A stretch of 64,000 nt of DNA from DASSFG01 sp035547915 (GCA_035547915.1 DASZTS010000045.1:1-64000); one strand, 5' to 3'; shown: positions 29,235 through 41,337, counted from the first letter of the stretch. Translations and numbers: made by a program. The notes: generated by a model not told the origin, from the sequence alone.

Positions 29235-30674
29235 TCACGGTGGCGGTGCGGGGACCCAAGGCGCCCGCAGCACGTTTAACTGGGCGACATATTCGACGTT
29301 ATAGGGGTGCGGAGTGGAGACCGGTGCGACGACTGCCAAGGCCAACGTCGTACGACGGTTGAAGATGAACGTGATTCCCGAGGTCAGGTTGACTTGATTG
29401 GCATATTGGATCTGCCCCATCACACTCGAGAATCCGGTGAGCGCGGTAAGGGCCGGCGTGGCAGAGATCGTTTGCGTTCGGCCACCCATCGGCGTGTTGA
29501 CGTGGGCTTCGAAATTCGGCACGATCCCCGTCAGCCCGCTCGTCACGTCGCGGCGATAGTAGTAGCCGAGTCCGATGTCGTTGAACCAGAATGTGGAATC
29601 GTGCGGGGAGAAAGGCCGGTCGATCGAAGAAAAGCCCTGTACGAACAGCCCATTGAATGCTTGGCCAATGGAGCGGTAAAAGCCGACGTAGGGCTGAATC
29701 CCTCCCCAATGATTGACGCCGTTCACGGTGTAGGCCGGCGTCACGCTTGCCAATGTCGCCGGGCCTGTGGGGGTGATGACCGCCGCACCGACCGAAAGCA
29801 CGTTGCCTCCGGCCGGGTCGAAGATCACGGCCCGTTTGTAGATCAGCGTCAGGTCGCCGATGTTGCCTCGCGTGCTCGTGCCGAGGCCGAAGGTGCCGAT
29901 CTGGCCAGGCTCGAGCGGGTTCATCTGCGTACCCGGATCGACGGTATAGAACGGGAGCCGCAAGCCGATCGATGAGCGGTTCTGCTGAAAGGTGCGCTCG
30001 AACCCGAACGTCTCTTGCGTTACCGCCGTGGTGTCTCCCACCTGGCGAAAATACTCCGAGGTGACGAACACACGGTTGCGCGGCCACGGGCTTTCGTTGT
30101 CCGTGATCTTGAAGGTGTGGAAGGCGAACGGCGCGGCAAGGTGCGTGCCATAAGGGTCGCGGATGCTGCAATTCAAAAACAACGACCCGCCCAGAGCGCC
30201 GCCGGTGAGAAAATCGCCCATCATGAAGGGGCCGACTGCTTCGGGGCTGCGGGCACGGCCAAGGTCACCGGCCAACGAATCGTTCGCCGGCACATTGGGT
30301 TGCATGCTACGTTGTGTCGAAGGCGTCCGGGACGGCGGAGCGGGTTGCCGGGGCGTCGCCGGCCTGGGACGGCTTGGCGTGGGCCCTTGCCGTGGTGGCG
30401 TTGAACGAGTGTTCGGGCCTCGCGCGTTCGCCGTCGATGGCTGCGCGGTTTCCAGGGCGGTCGTTCGTATCACCCCTGCTGAGGCCGCCGCCGCGTCAGC
30501 ATCAAGGTCTGGCTGCGCATAGCCGCGCGCCCAATCGGGGCCGGCGGCGGATTGCTGGCACGGGTCGGCCGACTGGGGTGTCTGGCCAAAGCTTGCCGGC
30601 TGGATGTAGATCAACGGCAATGCCGTGGCGAGCAAACCACACGCGGTAAGCTTTATACGGCCGCTTCCACGCAC
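29235..30674 (-). CDS. Secreted beta-barrel-like protein with Pro-rich linker, function unknown
   Basis: The 479-residue protein has a signal peptide (about residues 1-29). A linker rich in Pro/Thr/Arg/Ser (about 85-130) follows, then a long C-terminal domain with alternating aromatic and small residues (for example VTSEYFRQVGD, FERTFQQNRSSIGLRLPFY, PYVGFYRSIGQAF). That pattern suits an outer-membrane barrel of the MetA/transporter-like type, but I do not recognise a family. It is transcribed toward the DUF4214 gene (168-bp gap) and may belong to the same envelope block. The 239-bp region upstream to 30913 holds no gene. Confidence 0.65.
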   Translation of the reverse strand: MRGSGRIKLTACGLLATALPLIYIQPASFGQTPQSADPCQQSAAGPDWARGYAQPDLDADAAAASAGVIRTTALETAQPSTANARGPNTRSTPPRQGPTPSRPRPATPRQPAPPSRTPSTQRSMQPNVPANDSLAGDLGRARSPEAVGPFMMGDFLTGGALGGSLFLNCSIRDPYGTHLAAPFAFHTFKITDNESPWPRNRVFVTSEYFRQVGDTTAVTQETFGFERTFQQNRSSIGLRLPFYTVDPGTQMNPLEPGQIGTFGLGTSTRGNIGDLTLIYKRAVIFDPAGGNVLSVGAAVITPTGPATLASVTPAYTVNGVNHWGGIQPYVGFYRSIGQAFNGLFVQGFSSIDRPFSPHDSTFWFNDIGLGYYYRRDVTSGLTGIVPNFEAHVNTPMGGRTQTISATPALTALTGFSSVMGQIQYANQVNLTSGITFIFNRRTTLALAVVAPVSTPHPYNVEYVAQLNVLRAPWVPAPPP

Positions 30675-30913
30675 AACAACAACTCCACCGTCCTTCGAAG
30701 ACGCGCCTTGGTTGGCGTATGGATTTGTCTCGGCATGCCGGAGGAAGTGAATTGACTCGTTTTAGTGAAAGCAGGGAAACAAGGGCCAATAGCGGCCTTG
30801 CCGACCCTCCCTGCCGCGTAGAATCTTTCAAGTAGTTCGTCTGGCCTTCCGACGCTGCGAGATGGCGCAGCCCCGTCTGGTCTAGACAAGAGGAACGAGG
30901 GCAGAGCCGTTGC

Positions 30914-32179
30914 TCATTCAGCGAGCCTTCCCACGGTACGGTAGAGGTCGAGATCGGCGCGGTCACCGAGAACGGAAAAGAGCTCGCGGATCTGTTCGTA
31001 CGCCACGGAGAGCAGGAACTGCGAGTTACGCCCGTAGCTCTTGGCGCCCAGGATATAAAAATCGGGCTCAGGATTGGCTAACGATGCCGGCCCATGCGCT
31101 ACCTGATCCAGACAATCAGCGGAGCGGTTCGCCATGATCGCAGTGGCCAACTCCATCGGTCCATTGCTGGCGTAACACTCATGGACCTGTAGCTCAGCAT
31201 AGATTCGGTTGTCAGGCCGATATCCGACATTCGCGATAATACGATCGACTTCGACCGTAGGCGCCGACGGACCGGTCAGACGAACCGCGAGTCGTCCCGC
31301 TTCTGTGCGTTCTATGCGGTCGATCATCCTTCCGGCCAAGAATTCGATGGCGGGCGAACCACCCATCGCCAACGCGTTCGCGGCGCGTGCCAACTGGTCG
31401 CGCTCACCCAGTCGGTCGTCCTTGATTTCTGCGATTGGCCCGACACCGGCAGGCGGCGTGCGACGAACGGTCCAGATAATTTTGGTTTCCGCGGCCTCGC
31501 GAGCGAGCTCGTTCAGGGCCACGACGCTCGTAGCCGCCGAGTAGCCTGCGCCCGCTACGAGCGTCGTTTTGCCGGCATATCGCACACGATCGCGACCGAA
31601 CACATCGGGCAAGCCGTACTCGATGGCGTCCGCCGCGGCGATTTCGCCCGGAGCGGGAATTCCCGATGCGCCGGCCCAGTTGTGATTGCCGTAGGTCCCC
31701 GTCGCATCGATCACCGCGTCGGCCGAGGCGATCGATTCGTTTCCGTTTCGATCTCGCAGCAGGAGCCGAAAGTCCCCGTCTTCGCGTACTTCCTCTCCGA
31801 CGTGGTCGCCCTTGAGCTGATCTTCGCGACCGACCGCCACGACCTCCGTTTGCTTTCGCAAGCTGTCGATCAAGAGATCGGAATGCGCCAACGGTTGCAG
31901 ATAGATTTCGAAGAATTCGCGACCCGTGAGAATCGCGTCGGCAGCGGGAGGGCGCCACGCATCGTCCTGGATTCTTAGCGCCGCCACACCCAACGGCGAC
32001 ACGTTGTTCCGCCAGGGCGTAAACAACCGCACGTGGCCCCATCGCAGCACATTGTCGGCCACGTCTCCGCGCTCGTAGAGGTCGACGTCGTAGCCGAGAT
32101 AACGTGCGTAAAGGGCCGCCTCGAGGCCCACCGGCCCGGCGCCAAGCACGGCAATGCGTGCGGGAGTATCGATCGCCAT
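30914..32179 (-). CDS. FAD-dependent oxidoreductase (flavin monooxygenase/thioredoxin reductase-like)
   Basis: The 421-residue protein starts with the FAD-binding Rossmann motif VLGAGPVGLEAALYARYLG, then an Ala/Asp-rich helical segment. A second dinucleotide-binding region is VAGAGYSAATSVVAL near residue 215, and the last third has an ATG-type motif IIANVGYRPDNRI. No redox CxxC was seen, so a disulfide reductase is unlikely and a monooxygenase-like or NAD(P)H:acceptor role is more probable. Start chosen at 32179 (ATG followed by AIDTPARIAVLG). It lies 46 bp downstream of the kinase gene on the same strand. Confidence 0.8.
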   Translation of the reverse strand: MAIDTPARIAVLGAGPVGLEAALYARYLGYDVDLYERGDVADNVLRWGHVRLFTPWRNNVSPLGVAALRIQDDAWRPPAADAILTGREFFEIYLQPLAHSDLLIDSLRKQTEVVAVGREDQLKGDHVGEEVREDGDFRLLLRDRNGNESIASADAVIDATGTYGNHNWAGASGIPAPGEIAAADAIEYGLPDVFGRDRVRYAGKTTLVAGAGYSAATSVVALNELAREAAETKIIWTVRRTPPAGVGPIAEIKDDRLGERDQLARAANALAMGGSPAIEFLAGRMIDRIERTEAGRLAVRLTGPSAPTVEVDRIIANVGYRPDNRIYAELQVHECYASNGPMELATAIMANRSADCLDQVAHGPASLANPEPDFYILGAKSYGRNSQFLLSVAYEQIRELFSVLGDRADLDLYRTVGRLAE

Positions 32180-32225
32180 CAGGCTGGACTTTCCATGCGG
32201 AAAGCAGCGCATTGTACGGCGTCGT

Positions 32226-33125
32226 CTATCGCATGTCGAACAGCTCGATTTCGAATTCGACGAGCCGATTGATCAGTTCTTGCGGTGTCTGTGGCCGTCG
32301 TAGCGGCTCTTTCGCCAGCATCTGGTGTACGAAACGCGCTAGCTTCACCGGCACCCGTGGTGCGAGCAGACGGATCGGCGGCGGCTCGCCTTGTCGCTGC
32401 TTGTCGGCAAGTTGTTCGAGGCTGTGCGCCACAAAGGGTGGTCTTCCCCCCAGCGTTTCGTATAACGTTGCGCCGAGGCTGTAGATGTCGCTACGAATAT
32501 CGGGACGAAACGTCGAGGTGATCATCTCCGGCGCGATGTATTGCATGGTGCCGGTCAAACACTGGTGGACGAGGCTGGTGGAATCGGCCGGTCGGCGAGC
32601 GAACCCGAGGTCGAGCAAGGTGACATGGCCCTCTTCGGAGAGGAAAATATTGCTCGGCTTTACGTCGGTGTGCATCCAACCCGCCAGGTGCAAGGCCTGT
32701 AACGCGTGGGCCGTCTGCCTGGCGATCCAGACGGCGACGGCCACACCTGGCCGTTCGCCACCGGCCAAGCGGCGCTCGAGTGTTGTTCCTTCCAGCAGAG
32801 GCATGACGAGGAAATAGGGCGGCGCCCCCACATGGGCCGATAACACCGAAATCAGGTGCGGATCCGAGACTTTCTTTCCGACGATCGCCTCGCGGCGAAT
32901 CAGCTCGATGGCCGCCGGTTCTCCGGACCACTGATCGGCCAAAAGCTTCAGCGCGTAGCCTGCTGGCCGTTCGGCCGGGTGTGATGCTGGGCGCGCGGCG
33001 TACACTCGCGAGAATTGGCCCTCGCCGATCAACCTCATGAGTTGCCAGGCGCCGATCTGCCGACACGAATCATCTACACGTTGCGCAGGCAACGAGTTCG
33101 CGGAGATGCCAGTGGCTTGCGGCAT
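32226..33125 (-). CDS. Soluble Ser/Thr protein kinase (Hanks type)
   Basis: The 299-residue protein is a complete eukaryotic-like kinase domain without a transmembrane segment: Gly-rich loop GEGQFSRV, ATP Lys60 in ALKLL, catalytic loop HTDVKPSN (Asp154, Asn159), metal Asp172 in LLDLGFARR, and APE (YIAPEMI). The HRD Arg is Thr here and DFG is DLG, which suggests altered activation, though all core catalytic residues are kept. It sits 106 bp after the sugar-permease gene and before a flavoprotein gene on the same strand. Its substrates are unknown. Confidence 0.93.
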   Translation of the reverse strand: MPQATGISANSLPAQRVDDSCRQIGAWQLMRLIGEGQFSRVYAARPASHPAERPAGYALKLLADQWSGEPAAIELIRREAIVGKKVSDPHLISVLSAHVGAPPYFLVMPLLEGTTLERRLAGGERPGVAVAVWIARQTAHALQALHLAGWMHTDVKPSNIFLSEEGHVTLLDLGFARRPADSTSLVHQCLTGTMQYIAPEMITSTFRPDIRSDIYSLGATLYETLGGRPPFVAHSLEQLADKQRQGEPPPIRLLAPRVPVKLARFVHQMLAKEPLRRPQTPQELINRLVEFEIELFDMR

Positions 33126-33231
33126 GGAAGTGCCTGCGAAATGGCGAACGGGCCGGTATCGGTAACATCGACCGTGCCTTGGCAGAACCGATAGGCTTTT
33201 GCGACAAAGGGTGCCCCGACGCCCACTGACG

Positions 33232-34175
33232 TCACGTTTTCTCGCTACGTCGGCGCAAGAACTCGTCCAACAAGGCCCCCAGAAGAAGAGCGCCGCCGAT
33301 CACCGTATACTCGAGTGCGGGATCGACTCGCCACATCTGGGTAAAGGTGGGCAGGATGCGGATAATGGCCGTCCCGATCAGGATGCCTAAGATGCTTCCT
33401 TCTCCGCCGCGCAAGCTGCAACCGCCCAGCACCGCCCCCGCGATGGCGTAAAGTTCGAAAAAACTTCCCGTGTTGCTCGGTTGGACAGAATTCTCTTCCA
33501 TCAGGAACAGGATTGCGAAGAACGCTGTCAACGTCGAGCAAATCACATAGGCCAGGATACGGTAGCGGTCGGTCCGCACACCCGCGTAGCGCGCGGCCTG
33601 TTCATTGCTGCCGATCGCATAGAGATAACGCCCGTGGATACTGAAGTGCAGAAACACGGTCGCGACCGCTGCCAGTCCCAAAAAGATGACGAGCGACATG
33701 GGAAGGCCGAGCACGCGCCCCTTGGCCAGCCAGAACTTCCAGGCGGCGAATGAATTCTCCAGCCCCTGAACCTCATCGCCTGCCAGCCAGCGCGCGGCGC
33801 CGCGGTAGATGAAGAGACCGCAAAGCGTGACGACGAATGCCTGCACCTTCAACTTGGTGACGATCAGCCCATTGATCAATCCGATGATGGCTCCGAGCGC
33901 CAACACCGCCGCGGTGGCCGCGGCGGGATGCCATAGGAAGCGCCGATCGGTGAGTAGCATGGCCATGATCGTGGCACAAATCCCGACGACGGATCCGATC
34001 GACAGGTCGATGCCGCCTGTGACGATGAGGATGCCGGCTCCCAGGCTGATCACACCATAGAGCCCGATGCGCTTGCCGAGATTGACATGGTTGTGGAGTG
34101 ATCGGGCGCTATCGTCGGCCAACAGCATCAACACGTAGAGCAAGATCAAGAACGCGCCCAAACCCAACAGTTTCT

Positions 34176-34179
<4 letters not shown>
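33232..34179 (-). CDS. Sugar ABC transporter permease (RbsC-like)
   Basis: The 315-residue protein is hydrophobic throughout with about eight to ten membrane helices. It shows the branched-type sugar permease signature VTGGIDLSIGSVVGICATIMA and a cytoplasmic coupling region (GVRTDRYRILAYVICS). With its ATPase and binding protein it would import a simple sugar. Its ATG overlaps the ATPase stop by 4 bp (34176-34179), so the genes form one operon in the order binding protein, ATPase, permease. The sugar is not predictable; ribose, xylose and inositol are typical for this class. Confidence 0.9.
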
Positions 34180-35710
<1,531 letters not shown>

Positions 35711-35714
<4 letters not shown>

Positions 35715-36718
35715 CGGACGTCGGTTCCTTTCAGCGCCCGCAATTCGTCGTGGAAGGCATCGACGTTATCGCCCTTGATGACCTTGTAATCGATGTGGCG
35801 GATGCCATCGTCGGGCACGACCGATTTGTCGCCTTTCGCCAGACTGGCCAGCATTCTGACCGCCTGATAACCGAACTCGAAGGGCTGTTGGACGACCGTG
35901 CCCTGGATATTGCCGTATTTGATGCCTTGCAGCGTCTCTTCGTTTTCATCGAAGCCGACAATCTTTACCTTTTTGGCCAGCCCCTGATCTTGAACGGCGG
36001 CGAGCATGGCGGGGGGATTGTATGCCCACAATCCTACCAGGCAGAGCGACTCGGGGTCGTCTTTGGCGTGGGTGACGAGCGTGTCTTCGACCTTGCGCTT
36101 GCAGTTTTCTTGGCTGGCGTCGTCAGTAAAAGTGCCGATGAGCGTATATTTGCCGAGCGTCGGGCCTTCGGCCTGCTTGGCGTCGGCCAGTTCGTCGAGA
36201 ACACCCTGACGGCGGTCGATGGCATTTTGCGCGTCCATGCTTCCCACATAGATGGCGACGCGGCCGCCATCGGGCAATGCTTCTTTGACCAGTTGGCCGG
36301 CGGCTTTGCCCGCTTCGTAGTTGTCGGTCCCCAGGAAACAGAGGCGTTTGCTGCCCGTCGGCAGGTCGCTGTCTTGCGTGAGCAACGGCACTCTTTCGGC
36401 CACTTCGTCGAAGAACTCCGCCTGATTCTTGGGATCGATCGGGCTGACGGCGATGCCTTGAACACCTTGTACGAGCAGGTCTTCCACGATCTGCCGCTGC
36501 TCCGTCGCCGAGCCGTGCGCGGGCATGCGAAACTCGACCTTGATTCCCAACTCGGTGGCGGCCTTTTCCGTTCCTTTACGGGCGATGGCCCAGAACTCAA
36601 ACGGATTGTTGGAAACGAACGCCACGGAAGGTTGTGCCGGCGACTTGGGAGCGCTGTCCGAGCAACCTGCCGCCAGCGCGGCGATGAACAGAACGGAAAG
36701 ACGAGTACCGCGACACAT
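35711..36718 (-). CDS. Sugar-binding lipoprotein of the CUT2 ABC transporter
   Basis: The 335-residue protein has a lipoprotein signal with the lipobox LAAGC and a periplasmic binding-protein fold of the RbsB type: SVAFVSNNPFEFW, IAVSPIDPKNQ, LLTQDSDLPTG and VAIYVGSMDAQN. The start at 36718 gives a compact lipoprotein signal; the frame remains open to 36748. It heads the transporter operon. The Asn/Asp/Phe-rich ligand-contact areas fit a carbohydrate ligand that I cannot name. Confidence 0.9.
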
Positions 36719-36869
36719 AGACGGGATCCACGGAGCCTGGGCGAGCAAATTCTGAGCGAAGAGCCGTCATCATAATCGGCCGGCTCGCCGTTCGCCACGC
36801 CGTAGCGTGCCGCCTTATTGAGGCAGGGTCTGGAAACCGCGGCTTATGCCTAGGGCACTGCCTGACGGC

Positions 36870-38489
36870 TCAGAAGGCTTCAATGCTCTTGAAGCAATTT
36901 CCGCCCGAGAGCTGCGCGGCACGAACGCAACGCTCGGCGCTGCGGACGATCTCGACCGGTTCGAAATTCTTGGCGGGCACCGCGACGGTCGAGGCCCCGA
37001 TGCTGAGCGTCAAGACGGCTCCGCCGCCGATGTGGTCGCGGGCTTGTCGCAAAAGCATGTGGCCCACGTCGGCCGCCGCCGGCCGGTCACAGGCTGGTAA
37101 GACAAGGGCTAGTTGGGCGGGGCTTAACTCCAGCGGCGACCAGCCGTCCGATTCGGTTGCTCGGCAGGCATCGAATAATTCTAGCCGAGCGCGATCGAGC
37201 GCCTGCTCGCCGTGGATGAAGATCAGGTCGTCGTAAGCATCGATTTCGATCAGCAACAGACTTAATTCTTGACGCGTTTGGCGGCAGAATATGGCGGCGG
37301 AGCTGATCTGCGCGCGCAATCCAGGGTGAATCGTCGATGCCGTCGCGGTCTTTGTTCCCGCGGTGCGACGTGCCGTGGCAACCGTCGCGCCGTCGCCGGC
37401 GCGGGCGGCATCGCGGGGCGTATTCCCAGCGGCGTTTTGCGAGTGCGGGGCGTCGGCCGCGCGGAAGCGGGCGGCTGCCGCAGCGACATTGCGGGCTTCC
37501 TCGCCGGCCGCGAATTCACGCAATTTCGACCCCACCGATTCGACTCGGGCCACTTCCGCCGCGGCATCGGAGGCAATCAATGACAACTGGAGGTAGGCCC
37601 GCGCCAAAACCTCTTCGTACGCCAGGCCGCGTGGCAGATCGAGCGACAAGACGTCGGCCAACTGCGTGACCGTTTCATCGAGCATCGCCGCGATGGGCGC
37701 GAGTTGTTGCTCCGTGAACCGGTTTCCCGCCACATTCAAAAGGTCCTTCAGCGCCACCACATGCTCGTCGGCGAGCAACTCGGCAAACTGTTCCGCCAAG
37801 AACAGTATCTGTGCCGACGTTTTGGCCTCGGCCGGGAGGTCCTCGACTTCCTCCACCGTATCGGGACTTTGCACCGCCGCAACGAGGCCGGCAGGCAGGC
37901 CCCATTGCTCGAGCAAACCGGCCGTGAGTTGAACATGGTCAAAACCGATCAGCCGCCGCTCCAGCGACCGCACTTCGTGACGCGGCCAATCGGCCTTGCG
38001 CAGCATCTCGACGTAGGGTCGACCCAATCCCTGGATCAACACGAGCCGGCCGAGATCCTTCAGCAGGCCGGCGACGAACAGTTCGTCGCCCGGCATCTTC
38101 CAGAGCCGCTCGCTCAATTCGCGCGCGGCGACGGCCCTGGTGAGCGTGTGCCTCCAGTACCGATTGAGCACCTCTCGCGCTTGTCCGGAAAAGAGAGGTT
38201 CGGGCAGCCCGAAGCCCAGCACCAGCATCTTGAGCGGCTTCGTTCCCAGTACCGCGAGCGCCTGATTCAAGCTCGATACGCGGCGTGTCAGCCCGAAGAG
38301 TGAACTGTTCACCACGCGCAGCAGCTTGGCGGTCAGCGCCGGATCGCGCTCGATGCAGGCTTTGACGCGGGCCGTGTCAACTTGCGGGCTGTTCGCCAGC
38401 TCGAGCACTTCCAGCGCGACGGCCGGCAGCGTGTAGAGTTGGCGAGAATGATTGAGCAGTTCCGCCAGCGTATCGCTTGGGACTTCCAT
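36870..38489 (-). CDS. HDOD-domain protein with degenerate C-terminal GGDEF
   Basis: The 539-residue protein begins with an HDOD domain (LPAVALEVLELANSPQV, RDPALTAKLLRVVNSSLFG, IQGLGRPYVEMLRKADW and EVRSLERRLIGFDHVQL). A low-complexity Ala/Arg-rich linker (about 330-385) follows. The last 150 residues resemble a diguanylate-cyclase fold (LSLLLIEIDAYDDLIFIHGEQALDRA and LTLSIGASTVAVP), but the GGDEF loop is replaced by ELSPAQLALVLP, so cyclase activity is unlikely. Such proteins serve in signalling. It is transcribed in the same direction as glnD, 181 bp away. Confidence 0.85.
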   Translation of the reverse strand: MEVPSDTLAELLNHSRQLYTLPAVALEVLELANSPQVDTARVKACIERDPALTAKLLRVVNSSLFGLTRRVSSLNQALAVLGTKPLKMLVLGFGLPEPLFSGQAREVLNRYWRHTLTRAVAARELSERLWKMPGDELFVAGLLKDLGRLVLIQGLGRPYVEMLRKADWPRHEVRSLERRLIGFDHVQLTAGLLEQWGLPAGLVAAVQSPDTVEEVEDLPAEAKTSAQILFLAEQFAELLADEHVVALKDLLNVAGNRFTEQQLAPIAAMLDETVTQLADVLSLDLPRGLAYEEVLARAYLQLSLIASDAAAEVARVESVGSKLREFAAGEEARNVAAAAARFRAADAPHSQNAAGNTPRDAARAGDGATVATARRTAGTKTATASTIHPGLRAQISSAAIFCRQTRQELSLLLIEIDAYDDLIFIHGEQALDRARLELFDACRATESDGWSPLELSPAQLALVLPACDRPAAADVGHMLLRQARDHIGGGAVLTLSIGASTVAVPAKNFEPVEIVRSAERCVRAAQLSGGNCFKSIEAF

Positions 38490-38670
38490 GATCTGCGTGT
38501 CGAGAGTGAGGATTAACCCAGAGCAAATCTACAACACGATTTACACGCAGAGTCGCAAGAATCCGCCCAAAAGGTCCGGTCGTGCCGATTAGTATCGCCC
38601 AAGCGTGCCCTAGAGGGCTGTCAATTGGCCGTTCCGGGACAAGTCAAGTTTTTTTGGGCGGTTGCTCGAA

Positions 38671-41337
38671 TTAAAACGACCGAGCACGGGCAAGGTCGCC
38701 TTCTTGTCGCTCGAAGGCCTCGATCTCCTCGAGCAATTGTTGACGGATAAGCTCAAGACGCTCTTCGTCGAGCAGTTTTTGCCCCCGTTGGTCGGTGACG
38801 TAGAAGACGTCGACGACCTGGTCGAGATACGTGCCGATCTTGGCGACACCGACCGACAGCCCTTGCTCGAACAACGAACGGGCGATCGTGTAGAGCAAGC
38901 CCGTGCGGTCGGCGGCGAAGATGTCGAAGATCGTATAGTGGTCGGACGTGTGATTGTCGATGCGCACTTGCGTCGGCAGACGCGGCAGCGAGACCTGGCG
39001 ACGCTGTTCGCCGGCCTTCCAGATGCGGCGAAATTTCGGCGGAGCCGGGTTATCGCACAGCGAGGCCCGCAGGGCCGTGGTCACCTCGTCGATCCGTTCC
39101 GAAGGCGGAGGACCGCTGAAGTCGGGATCGAGCGCATAGAACCGGTCGAAGACGAGGCCATCGGCCAGGGTATGAATCTCGGCGGCCAGGATTTGTAGTC
39201 CGCGCCCGGTCAACGCCCCGGTCAGTTTGTGGAAAACGCCCGGCGTAATCGCTTCGTAGGTGGCAATTTTGTATTCGACGGCACCACGGTCGGGTTGATA
39301 GTTTCCCAACGCGATGACCTGACCCGGTTCGAGCGTGCGAAGTTGCTGCAACTCCTGGGCGATCTGCTGCGGCGGCGTGGCGCCCAGATAAGGCGCGGGG
39401 AGGGCAGTGAGCTGCCTCTCGAACCAATCGAGGCCGTCGCCGGGCAAGAGCGACAGAACCTTTGCCTGGCACTCGGCCAGGTAGTCGGGCGAGTTGCTCG
39501 CTGGGGCATCGCCGGCGAGGTGCTGCATCGTGCGGCGGTGGAGGTCGGCCAAGACGTCGATTTTCCACGCATTCAAGACACCGGGACCGACCGCGCTCAA
39601 GTCGGCTGCCGTCAGCACGAAGAGCATCTGCATCACTTCGGGTGAGCCGACGTCGACGGCAAAGCGTACGATGAGCTGGGCATCGTTCGTATCGCGGCGA
39701 AACGCCAGGTGCGACATCATCAAATGCTTGTGGACCAGAAAACCGAGGGTCTCGGTATCGGGCGGCGAGAGGCGCAGCCGCCGCGCCACGTCGCCAGCAA
39801 TCTCCAGCCCGACGTCGCTGTGATCCCGCGGATATCCTTTACCGAGGTCGTGCACCAGCAGCGCCAGGTGCAGCAGCCACTTGCGTTTGATGTGTCGATA
39901 GACGCTGCCGACCGGTCCTTGGTCGGCGGCGAAGTCGGCGGCGTGCTCGACCGCCCGAATGCAATGCTCGTCGACCGTGTACTTGTGGTATTCGTTGAAC
40001 TGCAGCAGGCAACGCGCGTGGCTGAACGCAGGGATGAGCTTTTCCAGCACGCGCATCTCGTGCAGGCTGCGCAGGATTTCACCCAGCCTCGTCGGTTGGT
40101 CCAACAGGGCGATGAACCGCTCGGCGGAGTCGGCCGATATCTCGTCGGGTAGGTTGCGGGCGGCCGAACGGATCGCCTCGCTCGTGGCGTGCGCGATCGG
40201 CTTGTTGTATAGATTGGCGACCACCGACAGGTGGAGGATGCGGGTCAGGTCGTTCTGCAAACGTGCCAGGCCGCGGGCATTTGCCTGGATGTTAACCGGA
40301 CCGACGCGAAACTCTTTCTCAAACTGATGGCTTATCAACGGCGCCAGCAGTTCGGTCCAGCGTGGACCGCGATGTGTCGCGGCCATGAACCGCATAACGA
40401 CCTGGCTCACGCCTTCGGTCGAGCGGAAATACTTTTGCATGAACTTTTCGACCGGCAGCAGGCCTTCGTCACCGCGGTAGCCATAGACTTCGGCCAATCG
40501 GAGTTGTTCCGTGCGATCGAGCAGGTCGTTGGCTTTGGCGGAGTGAAAGTGCATTTCGTTCCGCAAACGTAGCAAGAACTCCTTGGCCTGGTCCAGCGAG
40601 ACCACGTCCTCGGGCAACAGTGTGCCGAAGGTCGCCAGGGCTTCGAGGTCGGGCGTGCCATGCCGGGCGAAGGCCATCCACCGCAAGAACTGAATGTCGC
40701 GCAATCCGCCGCGAGATCGTTTGATGTTCGGTTCGAGCAGATAGACGGTCTCACCGTATTGCAGACGCTCCTCGCGGCGCGATTTCTCAACCATTTCGAC
40801 GAGCGCCGTTGCCGAGCGGCGAGAGCGTTTTTGAAATTCCGCGGCGAAGATGCTGAACAGGCTGACGCTGCCCGTCAGCAACCGCGATTCGACGAGCGAC
40901 GTCCAGATGATGGGGTCTTTGCGAGCGAGCTTCCAGGCCTCGATCGGTGTCCGCACGCTCTGGCCTACCACCAGGCCGACATCGAAGAGATCGCGGAGCA
41001 TCCGCTGGGCCAGCGGCGCAACCTGTGCCTCGACTGCCGGATCGACGAGGAGCATCAGGTCGACGTCGGAATAGGGGGCCACGTCTCGGCGACCATATCC
41101 ACCGTGCGGCACGAGCGCCACCCGGCTGCTCCACCCCTCGGGGCCGGCCTGCCCCAGGTCCTCGAGCGCCACCTCGTAAAGCTCGAGGATCAGCCGGTCG
41201 AAAAGGTCGGTCAACGCCGCGGAGATTTCGACGCCCGGTGCCCCTTGGGCATGCCTCTCGCCTAGCTCCGTTCGGCCCTCGGCCAGAAATCGTCTTGCCT
41301 CGCGTAAATGAGGCCGCAATCCGGGGGGACTCGTCAT
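38671..41337 (-). CDS. glnD: [Protein-PII] uridylyltransferase / uridylyl-removing enzyme
   Basis: The 888-residue bifunctional enzyme uridylylates PII when glutamine is low and deuridylylates it when glutamine is high, so controlling nitrogen assimilation. It has the nucleotidyltransferase motif GGYGRRDVAPYSDVD near residue 80, the GlnD middle domain, an HD domain (VDEHCIRAVEHAADF and LLVHDLGKGYPRDHSD near residues 465-515), and two C-terminal ACT domains (GVFHKLTGALTGRGLQILA; DRTGLLYTIARSLFEQGL). Length matches the family (about 850-950). No glnB or glnA is in view. Confidence 0.96.
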   Translation of the reverse strand: MTSPPGLRPHLREARRFLAEGRTELGERHAQGAPGVEISAALTDLFDRLILELYEVALEDLGQAGPEGWSSRVALVPHGGYGRRDVAPYSDVDLMLLVDPAVEAQVAPLAQRMLRDLFDVGLVVGQSVRTPIEAWKLARKDPIIWTSLVESRLLTGSVSLFSIFAAEFQKRSRRSATALVEMVEKSRREERLQYGETVYLLEPNIKRSRGGLRDIQFLRWMAFARHGTPDLEALATFGTLLPEDVVSLDQAKEFLLRLRNEMHFHSAKANDLLDRTEQLRLAEVYGYRGDEGLLPVEKFMQKYFRSTEGVSQVVMRFMAATHRGPRWTELLAPLISHQFEKEFRVGPVNIQANARGLARLQNDLTRILHLSVVANLYNKPIAHATSEAIRSAARNLPDEISADSAERFIALLDQPTRLGEILRSLHEMRVLEKLIPAFSHARCLLQFNEYHKYTVDEHCIRAVEHAADFAADQGPVGSVYRHIKRKWLLHLALLVHDLGKGYPRDHSDVGLEIAGDVARRLRLSPPDTETLGFLVHKHLMMSHLAFRRDTNDAQLIVRFAVDVGSPEVMQMLFVLTAADLSAVGPGVLNAWKIDVLADLHRRTMQHLAGDAPASNSPDYLAECQAKVLSLLPGDGLDWFERQLTALPAPYLGATPPQQIAQELQQLRTLEPGQVIALGNYQPDRGAVEYKIATYEAITPGVFHKLTGALTGRGLQILAAEIHTLADGLVFDRFYALDPDFSGPPPSERIDEVTTALRASLCDNPAPPKFRRIWKAGEQRRQVSLPRLPTQVRIDNHTSDHYTIFDIFAADRTGLLYTIARSLFEQGLSVGVAKIGTYLDQVVDVFYVTDQRGQKLLDEERLELIRQQLLEEIEAFERQEGDLARARSF

